From positions 124,001 to 188,000 of the forward strand of contig MU271156.1 of the NCBI GenBank assembly GCA_021432605.1: a stretch of 64,000 nt of DNA, written 5' to 3'. Shown here piece after piece: positions 51,891-62,387 of the stretch. The position numbers were made by a program, and so were the translations under genes. Numbering within the stretch: the stretch's first letter is position 1; each line of letters starts with the position of its first letter. This stretch comes from Coniochaeta sp. PMI_546 (taxonomy: Eukaryota > Ascomycota > Sordariomycetes > Coniochaetales > Coniochaetaceae). Under the pieces are notes generated by a model, which saw only the letters and a program-made list of their open reading frames with translations, was not told the origin of the DNA and ran no database searches.

Positions 51891-54800
51891 CTACGCAGCA
51901 GCCTCCGTCTCCACCGCCCTCTCCCCCCTCTCCCTCTCGTCACCACTCAGACTAACCTCGTCCCCAGCAGCCGCGCGCCTAGCCCTCTCCCGCTCCTCAT
52001 AGACCTCAGCCCTCCTCGCCTCAGCCTGCCTCAGCGCCTCGACATAGTTCCGATACTTCCCGATCTCCCTCAGCAGATACTGGCTCTTCTTCTGCCAGTT
52101 GCTCATCGCCTTGGCCGCATTGCCGCCCCTGGGCGAGAAGGCCAGCAGCATCGGGCTCCTGAGCCCGTTGTGCACCTGCAGCTCCTCCTCGACGCTCCTG
52201 ACGTAGTTCTCCAGTACGCGCAGCTGCTCCGCCTCCGAGGCCGTGCTCGCCCGCAGGCTCTGCGCCGGCGGCGTCCACTCGGCGATGTGGATCCTGTCGC
52301 CGGGCAGCTTGCCGTGCCGCGAGGCCGAGCCGGGCGTCATCCCCCCCAGCGCCCCGCTGCTGCCGCTCCCCGGCCGCGGGAAGTCGAAGCTGTGGCTGCG
52401 CACGCTGCTCTGCGACCGGATCGACATGCGGCGCCCGCCGGCCCCGGCGCCGGTGCCGGACATGATGGAGGCCGCGTTGGCGGCGCTGCCGGGGCGGGAG
52501 TGGCCTTTGACGCTGGAGCTTATGCCGGTCTCGGGCCGGTGGGAGGAGGCGCTCTCGTCGATCGCTTGCACGAGGACGTTGTTGACGATTGCGTCGCTCC
52601 AGCCGTACTCGATGTTGGATATGCCTCCTACCAGGGGGTGGGTGGACAGGCGGGCGCTCCAGTAGTTGGCTGCGTTGACGAATTCGATGCTGTTTTCAGG
52701 GGTGCCTACTTGGAAGAGATGCACGGCACCGGTTGGAAGGGATAAAGCCCAGACGTGGGGCCTGCCTTTCGAATAGCCTGGCGGCGGGAGGGTGGATGCT
52801 AGTGTTTGCTTGAGGGCGAAGGTGCCGAGATTCGTGGCATTTTCCTGCCAGTTGCCGCCGCCGACAACGGTGTTCTTCGGAAGGGTACCGCCTCCTAATC
52901 TCGACTTCTTATGGCGGAGGGACTTGTTCGGGGTGAAGGAGAAGAGGCTCATTTGCCCCTTCTGGATGACGGCGAATACCTCTGTCCAGGTCCTATCCTT
53001 GGCTTTCTTGTCGATGCCGTCAAGATGATGCTTGTGGACGACCATGCCTTCCTTGACCCAGGGCGAGCCCGCGAGTTCGAGCGACTCGTCCTCCAGCAGC
53101 TGCGTCGGTTTCACCTCATCGCCGACACTGCTGGTCGGAAACATATCGTTGTCTTCCCGAATGATAGCTTGGCTCAGCGCGTTCGCAAAGCCGATGGACT
53201 GCTGGTAGTCGCCGCGCGGGTAGCCAGACCCGAAGGAGTCCATCGACATGGACGCCTGAGTCCGACCGAGCGAGTAGCGACTCCAAGTCGCAGAGGATTC
53301 GGTCGGGCTCCATATCGAGTTTCCGTCCTCGAAGCTCGTTCGGCTCGAGGAGAAGCCGTTGCCGAGTCCTCTCTGTCGCGACCGGCTCTTGGACGTCCAC
53401 CGCGACGCGCTGGCTCGCGGATTCTCCGATATACGGCCTCTGAGTGACGAGGCGCTCTCAGACGGCGCTTTGCTCAGTACGCTGGGGGTGCGCTTCAACA
53501 TTCCCATCACAGACAGACCTCCTCCAGAATGGGGCGCTGGGGTCGACTCTGCACCAAAGAGAGGAAGGCGCTCGTCGCGGATGGAGCTATAAATGTCCTT
53601 CAAGACAACCTCGACCTGGGCCTCCCAAGCCCGTAGAGGACCGTCAAACGGTGCTTTCACCAACGGACCACAGCTGTCGTGCGTCGTGTTCGAGGACGTC
53701 CCGAGTGCCGACTCTGGTCTAGGAGGCGGCATGAAAGACGCCCGGAAGCCGGAAGGCCTCTCTTGCTCGACGGAATTGCGAGTATCGTCATCTCCCTGAT
53801 TGCTTTGACCTTTACTGGGAAGAATTGACGGTCGATCGAAGGCTCCCGGGCCTGAGTCTCCAATTGCTTGTCTGATAGTCGTCATGGTGTTCTTGACGAA
53901 CTGACTTCTGGTCATCTTCTGCTCGATGTCGGCCATATGTAGATCGGTGTTGAGCAGCATGATAGAATAGCAAATGGTGTGAATGACATCTAATACATGT
54001 TTAGTAGAATTAAGACAGTCGCCTTGCGGAATGTTCCTACCTGTCGCCTTGAAGCCGTGGTTTGGGTTGCAGTCACACCATCGCTTGGCAAAAGCGACCA
54101 GTATCCGGTCCACCTGCTGCGTCTCGGCTCTGAGAACGAGGCGGTTGCACACCTGCCTGAGACTGGCAACAACGCTTTTGTCCTGGAAGTCGTACAGGTC
54201 CATGTAGGCCCGTAGAGTTCTCTGACGTACGGGCCCTTCCTCACCCATCCATGCAGCGGCCCTTTCCCTCTGGATAAAGTCCTCGTTTCCATCATAGATT
54301 TTCTGTGCCTTCTGCATGTCGTCTTCCGTGGGGTCTCCGACCACGAAGTCCGGCTCGTCAATGGACTTGGAGGCCTTCAGCTCGGGACTCGGCTCCGCGC
54401 TCTCTACCTTCACGCTTGGCAGGCTATGAGCGGACTGATACAAGGTCTCCGTTGGGCTGGCGGGTCCTGAGGCAAGAACGCCTTCGATGGGGAGCGCCAG
54501 GCTGGATCTTTCCTCCTCGCTCCTCGTTGGAGAAGTCGGAGAAAGGAGTAGTCCGTTGGACTTGGAGCCGTTACCGGCTCTGATCGAGACCTTGGAGCCT
54601 TTGGTAGAAAGCCTTGGGCTTCGTTCCTCGCCGGTCTGGCTATCAACGTTCAATCCGCTGTCGGCCCCGTCGACCTGGGCAGCTTTGCTCGCCCGCCTGC
54701 GTGGACTGGACTCATCATCGCTGTTGTCATGGAAGAAAGAACCATTCCGAGTCATGCTAGGTGGCTCCGGGGGACGTCTGGTCGGTGTATCCGTCTGTGC

Positions 54801-56810
54801 TGGCTTAGCTGTCCGATCATCGCTAGATTCTGTCTCGACTGTTCTTATCAGTGCCTTGGGACTCGGCTCATAATCAGGGGAGAAACCCCTATTGGTACGC
54901 CTGCGATACTCCTCATCCTGTTCAACTTTCGGTGAAAGCTTAGGTGCAGCCTCTCGTGAGGTTTGAGGGACAAGTTCTTGCTGAAGAGGGGACGGAAGAC
55001 TACTCGGGGTAGCGACATCCGGCGTGTTTGGATTGCTATGCATAAAGGGATCCATTGCACGCCGCAGACTTGTTATAGGACTGGGCTCGGGCTTTGCGGA
55101 TGGCAACTCCGGCTCCGGCTTTGCAACAGGCAATTTGACTGTTGGAAGTACGACCGGCGGTGAAGGTAAAGGAGGTGGCTCGGCATCGGACACGGATTGT
55201 TTTCGGCGCCGAAAGAACGACGATGTCTTCTTCTGCAAGCCATGGGTGGTCGAATGATGTGACTCGCGGGATGGAGGAGTCGACTGTGATTTCATGGAAT
55301 TGAGGTGTTGTGAAGTTCTGCTCCCCGACGTGTCGACAGAAGTCGTGGATATATAGGCAGATGCGGAAGATTGCGCGGTGCTGGTGTTGTTGTTCTTGGA
55401 GGAGCCGAACATCCTCCTGAAGAAACCCGGCTTGTCCTTCGCTGGCGTGGCGGCGGCGGCAGTCACTTGTGGTATCACCTCCTTCGACTTCTCGTACCCG
55501 ACGTGAGGCGCCGGAGCAGAGTCAAGGTCAAACGTGGGCAGAGGGGGAGCATTGCGGGCAGTGTTGAATTTCGTATCCGCCTTCCTTCCGACTATTGCAC
55601 TTTTCGAAGACCGCGAGCTGCGTTTCCTCTCCAAACCAGGGCCCTTGATAGGTGATCTCGGTGGTTCAGAGACCGGCATGACAGGTAGGGATGGTACGGT
55701 TGCAAGCCGTCGCGGGCCGCCTGGTACTGTGGGTGTTGGCGCAGCATCTAGTTCGTCGTTGAAGAAAGTGTTAGAGAATTCGATATGCCATGGTGGCTGC
55801 GGGCCCGTCGCTGTCGATGCCCGCCCGTGTCCATAGTCAAAGCTGGAAGATCTTGCACCAAAGCCCTGGGCCCATCGTTGACTGCTGAGGACCTGAGCGT
55901 ACCCTGGGTCGATGCTGTTAGTGCTACTACTCTTGCTGCCTCTCCCGCTCCTTGAGTGTAGTGGCCTCGTGGTTGGCGGGCTGTTGCGCTGGTGAGATGC
56001 CTCCCGCATGCTGTTGATCCGGCCAAGGCTTGACTGGAAGCCGGAGCTGCTGTTGCTCCTCCGGCCACGGGATGGCTGACTTGATATCCTGCTTGAATCG
56101 TCTCCACCCTCGAAGTCTGAGCTGTAAGAGTACCCATGACCAGGCGGACGACCTGATTTGGAATTGAACGTCGCGGCCCTCCCTCCATCGTCGCCCCCAA
56201 AGGATGAAAATGCAGTCGGATCATCAAATGGCGTCCTCGAGCCGCCAAATGGGCCATTGAGCTGACCCATTGAGAACTGGTCGAGGGATAGAAGCATGTT
56301 TGTCACCAGTGAGTCTCGAGTGACCTGTCGGGGGGACAGAGAGAGATCGTGGGAGTCTCGATAGTTCGGGTGTGGTGGCTCGCGCGGACGGTCATTCTCT
56401 TTGTTGGAGGCATCGATCGGGGTCAAGCTGTCGAGGAAGGTTTCGAGGTCTCGAGCATCCCTCGTGGGGTTCGTGGTCATTCTAAGCGCCCGATGCGATG
56501 CGGTGGGCTTTGCTCTCGAAGACGGTGGCGGCTTACTTCGGGGGGGCGTCTGAGGAAGTTTGTCTAGTCGGTCCCTGGCTTCTCGAGATGTGGAGGTGTT
56601 GATGTTCAACTCTGGGCGACGCCGCGGACCCCGTTGCGCCGTGTCTGGAGAATACATTTGTGCAACGGTGATAGCCCTAGCCACAAGAGGATTCCGAGCG
56701 GAAGCAAGGGTAGCAGCAGTATCAAATGCAAGGGACTGAAGCCATTCACAGCGCGTTTGGCTACACTGTGTCTTCCCAACGTCACGCCGAGCCGTAATCG
56801 CCCTAAACAA
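51891..56810 (-). CDS. Sec7-PH Arf guanine nucleotide exchange factor
   Basis: Very large Arf-GEF resembling yeast Syt1 and EFA6/PSD proteins; it would load GTP onto Arf-family GTPases in membrane traffic. Exons 56810-54041 and 53989-51891 give about 1622 aa. The 51-nt intron (GTAGGA..TATTAG, branch TACTAAAC) is in frame and falls inside the Sec7 domain, where removal joins GFKAT to DVIHTICYSIMLLNTDLH, the expected Sec7 core. The first 800 or so residues are Ser/Pro-rich and probably disordered. The Sec7 domain covers about 830-990, with the catalytic Glu likely in LRAETQQVDRIL. A PH domain at about 1230-1375 starts WVKEGMVVHKHHLDG. The C terminus has a coiled coil (LRVLENYVRSVEEELQV; YRNYVEALRQAEARRAEVYE). 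The N-terminal start is less certain than the domains. Confidence 0.9.
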   Translation of the reverse strand: MFRAITARRDVGKTQCSQTRCEWLQSLAFDTAATLASARNPLVARAITVAQMYSPDTAQRGPRRRPELNINTSTSREARDRLDKLPQTPPRSKPPPSSRAKPTASHRALRMTTNPTRDARDLETFLDSLTPIDASNKENDRPREPPHPNYRDSHDLSLSPRQVTRDSLVTNMLLSLDQFSMGQLNGPFGGSRTPFDDPTAFSSFGGDDGGRAATFNSKSGRPPGHGYSYSSDFEGGDDSSRISSQPSRGRRSNSSSGFQSSLGRINSMREASHQRNSPPTTRPLHSRSGRGSKSSSTNSIDPGYAQVLSSQRWAQGFGARSSSFDYGHGRASTATGPQPPWHIEFSNTFFNDELDAAPTPTVPGGPRRLATVPSLPVMPVSEPPRSPIKGPGLERKRSSRSSKSAIVGRKADTKFNTARNAPPLPTFDLDSAPAPHVGYEKSKEVIPQVTAAAATPAKDKPGFFRRMFGSSKNNNTSTAQSSASAYISTTSVDTSGSRTSQHLNSMKSQSTPPSRESHHSTTHGLQKKTSSFFRRRKQSVSDAEPPPLPSPPVVLPTVKLPVAKPEPELPSAKPEPSPITSLRRAMDPFMHSNPNTPDVATPSSLPSPLQQELVPQTSREAAPKLSPKVEQDEEYRRRTNRGFSPDYEPSPKALIRTVETESSDDRTAKPAQTDTPTRRPPEPPSMTRNGSFFHDNSDDESSPRRRASKAAQVDGADSGLNVDSQTGEERSPRLSTKGSKVSIRAGNGSKSNGLLLSPTSPTRSEEERSSLALPIEGVLASGPASPTETLYQSAHSLPSVKVESAEPSPELKASKSIDEPDFVVGDPTEDDMQKAQKIYDGNEDFIQRERAAAWMGEEGPVRQRTLRAYMDLYDFQDKSVVASLRQVCNRLVLRAETQQVDRILVAFAKRWCDCNPNHGFKATGRNIPQGDCLNSTKHVLDVIHTICYSIMLLNTDLHMADIEQKMTRSQFVKNTMTTIRQAIGDSGPGAFDRPSILPSKGQSNQGDDDTRNSVEQERPSGFRASFMPPPRPESALGTSSNTTHDSCGPLVKAPFDGPLRAWEAQVEVVLKDIYSSIRDERLPLFGAESTPAPHSGGGLSVMGMLKRTPSVLSKAPSESASSLRGRISENPRASASRWTSKSRSRQRGLGNGFSSSRTSFEDGNSIWSPTESSATWSRYSLGRTQASMSMDSFGSGYPRGDYQQSIGFANALSQAIIREDNDMFPTSSVGDEVKPTQLLEDESLELAGSPWVKEGMVVHKHHLDGIDKKAKDRTWTEVFAVIQKGQMSLFSFTPNKSLRHKKSRLGGGTLPKNTVVGGGNWQENATNLGTFALKQTLASTLPPPGYSKGRPHVWALSLPTGAVHLFQVGTPENSIEFVNAANYWSARLSTHPLVGGISNIEYGWSDAIVNNVLVQAIDESASSHRPETGISSSVKGHSRPGSAANAASIMSGTGAGAGGRRMSIRSQSSVRSHSFDFPRPGSGSSGALGGMTPGSASRHGKLPGDRIHIAEWTPPAQSLRASTASEAEQLRVLENYVRSVEEELQVHNGLRSPMLLAFSPRGGNAAKAMSNWQKKSQYLLREIGKYRNYVEALRQAEARRAEVYEERERARRAAAGDEVSLSGDERERGERAVETEAAA

Positions 56811-58776
56811 GAGCGAAGACAGGCGCTAGGATGTGTGCCTGCAGAAGTTTACCGCTGTGCGGCAGAAGCAGCGACAGGCGGTTTGGCCAATTATAGGATG
56901 ACCACAGGGCAGTTGGGCGCGTAAATAGGGATGGACGGATGGTGGATGTGATGTAAGGGACGATAGACAGCTGCAAGCCCAAATTTCCAAAAAAGTAAAA
57001 AAAGGAGGGGAAAGATATCCGATATCTAAATTGGCGCCGTACAAAAGCAGAAAAGATCAATTGGACAACGTTACAGTGAACAGGGCAACGTCAGTTAAGG
57101 TGGTCTTCTATGCCAGGACGACAGGTTGACGACAGGTCGACAGCATGCATAAGGTAGTGCACACAGCAGCGAGCAATTGGACCAGAGTCCGATACTGTAC
57201 GATGAAACAGAGAAAAGCGCAGATGTTTGTTTCTCCTGCGTCAAGCAGCTGTCCGCTCTCCACAGTGGACACGTACCAGAGAGCTACCAGAGAGCTAACA
57301 AGAGCCATACCTCACACTAACTTCGATTAAATGCTGACTACTATGTACTAGATCCTCTGTAGCGCGTCAAGCGGGTCGCCAGATCCCAACTGTCAATCTC
57401 CAACAAGGGACAATCGTCACGTAAGGTACCTAGGTAACAACCTGGCCGTACTGCCGTAGTGTACGCTAGGATTCTGATCGAAAACATATAACTTCCCATG
57501 CTCTCCTCCTTCATTCAACCTGACCTGCCAATCCTGAAAACCCCCGTCCTGGTTGGGCACACCTAAACATGAGGCATCTTAGTCAGGGGTATTAAGTGCT
57601 TCCTCGCAACGCGCTACGGGGATCCGCGCGAGACGCGTTAAGAGCACCTACCGATAAGATAACAAATAATGGTCGTCATTGCACTATACTAGATTCTATT
57701 GGATTGACCTAATATGGACAAACACCGAATAACCAGAGGTGCATGTTCGCTCTTTGCCTGCAATCACATTGCACTTATGAAAATCCTGCTTGACGTTCTT
57801 CTCTCCTCTCAATCGAATTTGATCCTTACCACAGTAAAACTGCACACCGCCGGATCAAGAAGAGGAGCGCTGGATCGTGCGACATCTGGGGACCACAAAA
57901 CATGTCAGTGCGTAACCCCGGTATTCGATAATTGCGTTTCCCCTGAACGCGCCAAGACTGCCACGTGCCATTGTTTCTTTCTCGACCTATGCGCAAGGTA
58001 CATGTACTATGTGCTACCTTAGTAAGGTAGCATAAATACCACGGATATCAAATACATAGTATGTCCCTCGACTGATTCATCAACTATCAAGCAAGGCAAC
58101 GAGAGTTTGACATACGATGGGTTGCTACCTTTATTGCTTTTTCTTCCCCAGGACCGTTGAAGGCAAGTCGTATCTCGTGCATGATGCAGGTTGCCTCGGC
58201 GCGCTTCCGGGTTGTGGACAGCAGAGACATCGCCGCTCTCGTTGATTGGACGAAGGTTCTTGGCTGCAAACCCCCTACCAGTGCAGTTCACCTTGTCAGC
58301 ACTCGATTTTACCAAGTAAACACCACATACTTACTCATCGCTTCGGCGTCCTCTGAGAACTCAGGAAACTGGACGGTAGCACCTTCAGGTCTAGGATGTT
58401 CTAGTTCAGAAAATAAGCTGTTCTGAAAGACACCAATGCAACAAAGTCATCAAGGGGCCCTTCGTGAACCTCTCATTGACGCACTGTCCTAGCTACTCTA
58501 GCTGCCCACACCTAGATCTACTAGTAGGTCGTGCAGCAATCTTGGCTCTGCGTCTCCGCACTTATTATCCTAACTTTTAAGACTTCAAAGTCCTCAGGTG
58601 ACTGCCATTCGTGTCTCGCATTTGTGTTTTTGTACGCTAGAACCTACTTGTTAGTCATCGTATAGTGAGTCGACCTCCATCCACTTGGACTTGGACAGAC
58701 TGACGGCAGTCACATCCCGTTCTGGTACCTGTCTGTCTGTGTCTCCCGAGCGCTGTTAAGGCGGAGACAAAATGCA
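56811..58776. other. Intergenic between divergent Sec7 and F-box genes
   Basis: About 2 kb holding both promoters. No coding sequence, tRNA or repeat supported. A short duplication (AGAGAGCTA) occurs near 57280. Confidence 0.5.
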
Positions 58777-60219
58777 ATGCCTTCGTCTCTTGAAAGCTGT
58801 CCCTTGGAGCTCATCGACGAGCTCACCAAGTTACTGGCCTTCGAAGACATTGGCAACCTCCGCTTAGCCTGCAAGAGTCTGGCCACCAAGTGCTCGTCAT
58901 CACATCATGTTCAGAGCTTCTTCAAGCTGAAACATGTCGACGTAACGGAACATGCGCTTCGCGCCTTTGCAGAGGGCATTCAAGCTGGGGGCCTGCGCTC
59001 TCTAGTCCAGGAGTTGACCCTAAGCGGGTTTGCCAGCAGTCATAACCCCCGAAAGGCACAGAGACGGAGGGAAAAGTCGCAATTCCAAATGCAGAGCAGG
59101 ATCTCTCTGCTCGGCCAGGCATTCGACACCCTTGCTACATTTTGTCCCGCCGGTAGGCTTGCATCGTTGTCACTCAGGGTAGTCATTAGTCCCGATCTCA
59201 GAGGGAGACATCAACCAGCCGCTGCGCACTGGGAGTTCGAGTGGAAGCCCGTGTGGTCTGCGGCCGTGGACACTTTCCACCTTGTGTTCCGTGCATTGGC
59301 GGAGTCTCATTTGCGAGTCGATTGCCTCAATATCTTCAATGACCCTGGCCAACAGCGATGTAGTTTGCCGTGCAATGAACTCAGTAAGATCAACTGGGAC
59401 GATCAAGGGCTCGTCAACACTCTATCACCGCTCCGATCGCTATCCATCAGCATCTCAAACAGGGTCTTGAAAGTTGACGAGGACGAACACAGGGATAAAG
59501 ATGCCGCGGCTGCTCGTGATGAAAGGGCACGATATCGGAGAGCCAACCCGGAACGAGAGTTGGCCTTACTAGAAGACGAAACCAACTTCACTGGGTTCGC
59601 AAATCTGGTTGGCCGTCTGAATCAATTGGAGAGCTTTCATTTGCATTACTTTCGCCTCAGCGGGGAGTTTCGAGGACGGCCACTAGCCCGCATGAGCTGG
59701 CATCATGAAAGGCTTCTCCAGCATGTCGTCAATCTAGACAAACTACCGAATATGATCAGCTGCAAGCTTCGCGGGATCTACGCTAGGGAAACAGACTTAC
59801 TAGACTTCATCAAGCGGTCCGGTGTCCGCGACCTCTCTCTGGAATTCGTCACCTTAGTCTTAGGAACATTTAGGCCAATCTTTGACTACTGCACAAGCGA
59901 GGCGTCACCCATCACCAAGTTGTACTTCGAGGCGCTGTTCGAGTGGACGGCTCAGTCGCCCATGGTTGAGTTTCTGGGGCCAGTGCGGGGAGAAGAGACA
60001 CTTGAGCATGATGCTGTTGGACCCCTGTCGAGCTTGCCATCAGTATTGTCAGGACAACCAAATGACGGAGTCGGACATCTGGGGCAGTCGCTCTCGTTGG
60101 CTGGCGAAAACGTGAAGCAAGCGGTCGCTTATCACACGCCAGACCTACCACCGATGGACAGTCCTTTCCTGCGGCAATGGCGCGCGTTCCGTCAGAGAGA
60201 ATACGGCGACACTCGGTGA
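58777..60219 (+). CDS. F-box protein, substrate unknown
   Basis: Single-exon 480-aa protein. The N terminus (LESCPLELIDELTKLLAFED, then IGNLRLACKSLATKCS) is a fungal F-box, expected to bind Skp1 and place the protein in an SCF ubiquitin ligase. The rest has scattered Leu-rich strands (LASLSLRVVIS, LRSLSISISNRVL, LESFHLHYFRLSG, VRDLSLEFVTL) that resemble the loose leucine-rich C-terminal region of fungal F-box proteins. A charged linker sits near residues 235-270. No other domain recognised. Such genes are numerous and fast-evolving in filamentous fungi, so the target cannot be guessed. Confidence 0.82.
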   Translation: MPSSLESCPLELIDELTKLLAFEDIGNLRLACKSLATKCSSSHHVQSFFKLKHVDVTEHALRAFAEGIQAGGLRSLVQELTLSGFASSHNPRKAQRRREKSQFQMQSRISLLGQAFDTLATFCPAGRLASLSLRVVISPDLRGRHQPAAAHWEFEWKPVWSAAVDTFHLVFRALAESHLRVDCLNIFNDPGQQRCSLPCNELSKINWDDQGLVNTLSPLRSLSISISNRVLKVDEDEHRDKDAAAARDERARYRRANPERELALLEDETNFTGFANLVGRLNQLESFHLHYFRLSGEFRGRPLARMSWHHERLLQHVVNLDKLPNMISCKLRGIYARETDLLDFIKRSGVRDLSLEFVTLVLGTFRPIFDYCTSEASPITKLYFEALFEWTAQSPMVEFLGPVRGEETLEHDAVGPLSSLPSVLSGQPNDGVGHLGQSLSLAGENVKQAVAYHTPDLPPMDSPFLRQWRAFRQREYGDTR

Positions 60220-60900
60220 CCAACGTTTCGTGGGTGGCTTCCGTCAGAAGGCACTAACCTACAACGACTGTTCCAGGCCTATGTCCATAAGGCCCAGGCT
60301 TGAGTCTTGGGTATCCTAGGCTATCAGCCCATTCTCCATCCCACCGTCAAGATTCAGATAATGGGACCGCACAGCAGTTGGGCAGCACGATATCGGCAGA
60401 TCCCGCGACGCAAGAAGACGAGCGGCGAAACAAGACCACGCCAGTCAGGAGACGTTACGACGGCCTTGACGAGCGGTCGATAAGGGGCACGGCTAAGACG
60501 TCATGAGGCATGGTCCCAATTCTGGCAATGCTGATATGAGCCGCGATCACTCCCCAAGACGAATTCGTCAGCCAGCGGATAGGTTTGTCAGCCGTTGGGA
60601 TCAAAAGGGCAGGGAGATAAATGCCGGATGCCGGATTGGGGCTCCGGAGTGGAAACTTCACGAAGCCGTGCGGCCACCGAGACGCGGAGTGACGTTCTAG
60701 CGGCCTTGGCACGGGGCGTTATCGGTCCATACTGAGGTGGACTCGGAAGCGAATTCCGCCAGGTTCGATGACTTATATGATTTGGCGACGCCGCGAGGGT
60801 AACGCATATATGGGTATAAATAGCTGACCTCCAAGTCGAAGGAGAGCTCAGTACACAGGACTACATTGTCTCAGCTCCCATAACAAACCTCCTCTGAACC
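60220..60900. other. Intergenic with a TATA box for the hydrolase
   Basis: About 680 bp. The last part forms the hydrolase promoter, with TATAAATA at 60815-60822. Nothing else seen. Confidence 0.5.
60815..60822 (+). promoter_or_regulatory. TATA box
   Basis: TATAAATA lies 79 bp before the hydrolase ATG at 60901, a spacing that leaves a leader of about 50 nt. Strong TATA boxes in fungi often mark regulated rather than constitutive genes. Confidence 0.55.
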
Positions 60901-62165
60901 ATGGCATCTATTCCCGCCCCAAGATCATCGCCGGTATACTTCAAAGCCGACGACCCTTTCGTCCCGCTCCCCAAGAATGGCCATCTCTCCGAGGTCGACC
61001 CAATTTACGCATCGTCCCCAACCAAAGCCGCCTTAGATGCGGTCGTCCAATCCATCTGGAAACATACCACCTGGGCCTCCTTTCGCCATGCATGGGAGAC
61101 AGCTCTCCCTCCCATTCCGACCCCGCCCACCTGGCCGCAAGAGGGTAGAGAGGTCCTGACCTCGACGCGGCTGGTGCCCGTCCGCGACGGGGCAGAGATA
61201 GAGATCAGGGTGTATCAGCGCCCGAACGTAAATCCCGAGGCCGCGCTGATGTTCAGGATGCACGGGGGAGGCTGGGCTACTGGCGGCCACGGTATGGAGG
61301 AGGCGGAGAACTTCTGCCTTGCTGCTAAGCACGAGGTGGTGCTTGTGAGCGTGGCTTATCGGCTGGCGCCTGAATGGCCCTTTCCAACGGGGGCCAGAGA
61401 TTGTTTTGACGTGTTGAAATGGGTATGACTATTCCTCCCTGAAATACACCTGAGATAACCATGTTGCTTACGCACACCAGTGCAAAGACAACGCTCCCTC
61501 TCTCGGCATTGACCCGGAGAGAATCATAACCATAGGCGGCAGTGCCGGCGGTAATCTCGTATGTCTTACACCCTGCTTCACCGTCGAGAGCCCCGGATTG
61601 CTATACTCTCCGACTAACACGCCACCAGTCCGCCGTCATGGCCATCATGGCGCGTGACCAGAACCTCACCGGCATCGTCGGTCAAATCCTCAACTTCCCT
61701 GTCATTTGCCACCCGAAGCACTTCGCCTCCCTGGCGTCCAAGTACGAGCTCGCCAGCTACATCCAGAACGCCGACGACTCCATCCTAAGTGCCATCCACA
61801 TGGAGTTCTTCTGGGACTGCTACGATCCCGACGCTGGGCGCGAGGCGTATCACTCTCCGCTGGTACTGGAAGACTTGGCTGGGTTGCCGCCTGCTTGTGA
61901 GTTTGTCCAGTTGGGCCCCCCGAGACGGAGACGCTTGTCTGACGTGGATACAGTGATACAAGTCGGCGGTCTGGACGTCCTGCGAGACGAGGGAATCGCG
62001 TATGGTGAGGCGCTCATGGCCGCTGGGACCGGGGCCGAGGTGTATGCTTATCGGGGGCTGCCACATGTCTTTCCTATTTTCTTTGATGTGCCGCAGAGGG
62101 ACGAGTATTTTCGACGCCAGGATGAGTTCATCGGGAGAGTGGTGAGGGAGAGCTCAAGACAGTAG
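60901..62165 (+). CDS. Alpha/beta hydrolase, hormone-sensitive-lipase type
   Basis: Esterase/lipase-fold enzyme, 359 aa from four exons: 60901-61422, 61481-61558, 61629-61896, 61954-62165. Introns (57-70 nt) all have good ends; the last is in frame and its removal turns LPPA into LPPALIQVGGLDV, the conserved strand before the catalytic Asp. Visible catalytic parts: oxyanion motif HGGGW, nucleophile elbow GGSAGGN with the Ser, Asp in GGLDVLRDEG, and His in GLPHVF. The N-terminal cap is helical and variable. This HSL-type family (PF07859) includes many secondary-metabolite and arylacetamide esterases; the substrate is unknown. Its own TATA box and lack of clustered biosynthetic genes suggest an inducible stand-alone enzyme. 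Confidence 0.92.
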
Positions 62166-62387
62166 CTGATGATCATGCCTTTGCTGTTGTCATCCCTTGG
62201 AGGTTAATATTCTGCCCACGTGGACTTTTGCATATACTTGATACGATAGTGTCCGGTGATGCATATGTGGCAGGTGCCTAGATTGCCTGGGAACTTCAGA
62301 TCGCTACACATTCGACCCTGCGTCCGGGACATTGAAATCGGCGTCTCAGACCATGCGCCTATCCTATGCCTCTCGCTTTGTGGTCTC